Part shown: positions 31,871-32,071 of the stretch, piece by piece
Numbering within the stretch: position 1 is the stretch's first letter
Layout of the letters: each line of letters opens with the position of its first letter
DNA from: an uncultured Caldilineales bacterium
Lineage (GTDB): Bacteria; Chloroflexota; Anaerolineae; JAAEKA01
DNA length: 32,071 bases
Direction: 5' to 3'
NCBI GenBank assembly: GCA_937907455.1
Contig: CALESQ010000088.1
Span: 1 to 32,071, forward strand
The notes under the pieces: generated by a model
The model's database searches: none
What the model was told of the DNA's origin: nothing
Seen by the model: the letters and a program-made list of their open reading frames with translations, nothing else
Made by a program: the position numbers and the translations under genes

Positions 31871-32071
31871 GCTCGGGCCGGTCTCCCGACCGTGCCCGTC
31901 CGGAGCGGCAGAGGAAACAGCAATTCCGCTTGGGTCGGTCTCCCGACCGTGCCCGTCCGGGCGGCAGAGGAAACAGCAATTTCGCTTGGGCCGGTCTCCC
32001 GACCGTGCCCGTCCGGGCGGCAGAGGAAACAGCAATCCCGCTCGGGTCGGTCTCCCGACCGTGCCCGTCCG
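31871..32071. repeat. Tandem repeat of 56-57 bp, running off the window
   Basis: About 3.6 copies begin near 31871, 31928, 31984 and 32040. Units are nearly identical and differ only at a few positions. Each contains GGTCGGTCTCCCGACC or a one-base variant (stem GGTCGG/CCGACC, loop TCTC), followed by GTGCCCGTCCGGGCGGC and an A-rich GAGGAAACAGCAAT. The array continues past the window end. A reading frame on the minus strand is only the translated repeat. Confidence 0.9.

Noticed and set aside
31760..32035. 91-residue reading frame on the minus strand
   Set aside because: It is translated tandem repeat plus terminator sequence.
31871..32071. CRISPR array at the window end
   Set aside because: The whole 56-57 bp unit is repeated; there are no unique spacers between short repeats, and no cas gene is near.

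Overview
The window is about 32 kb of moderately GC-rich bacterial DNA. Gene density, a secreted LysM protein with a Pro/Thr linker, the GlpABC-type dehydrogenase and the Clp/DnaJ types suggest a Chloroflexota (Anaerolineae/Caldilineae-like) bacterium. That placement is inference from gene content, not from a marker gene.

Region 1 (1-13586, all on +) is a glycerol and dihydroxyacetone (DHA) utilisation cluster: glpF (channel), dhaK and dhaL (DHA kinase subunits), glpK (glycerol kinase), glpA-glpB-glpC (anaerobic glycerol-3-phosphate dehydrogenase), a class III fructose-1,6-bisphosphatase, and one large DhaM-HPr-Enzyme I fusion that can phosphorylate DhaL from PEP. Glycerol can thus reach DHAP through glycerol-3-P, and DHA can reach it through the PEP-dependent kinase; the FBPase opens the gluconeogenic exit. 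dhaK and dhaL each carry a net frameshift as sequenced.

Region 2 (13573-19111) holds a pentapeptide-repeat protein (-), a membrane coiled-coil protein followed by a long coiled-coil protein with C-terminal helix-hairpin-helix domains (+), a Mn-type superoxide dismutase, a RibD-C-like reductase with a probably leaderless mRNA, and a LysM protein.

Region 3 (19232-25625, all on -) has a lone molybdopterin-dehydrogenase-type FAD subunit, a fused two-ATPase ECF/Cbi-type ABC protein, a ClpC-type ATPase and a CbpA-type DnaJ. Region 4 (25903-29284) has a diacylglycerol-kinase-like lipid kinase (+) convergent with a PadR-modB-modA operon (-). Region 5 (29411-31749, +) has xseA-xseB, a small membrane protein and an acidic rubredoxin-like protein. 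The window ends in a 56-57 bp tandem repeat.

The most unusual signal is a set of short tandem-repeat arrays in intergenic DNA: heptamers GTAACYC and octamers GTANACAR. They start at, or one unit before, the stop codon of at least five genes (dhaK, fbp, the LysM gene, the ABC ATPase gene, dnaJ), always in the sense orientation. Four of them are followed by an inverted array of the same unit: across a 38-nt spacer in both complete heptamer elements and 24-25 nt in both octamer elements. Because 7 and 8 are not multiples of 3, such arrays put stop codons in more than one frame. Other regulatory signals seen are a palindrome filling the spacer of a near-consensus promoter, Pho-box-like direct repeats upstream of it, a PadR-type palindrome over the -10 of its own operon, and a perfect 18-bp palindrome before glpK.
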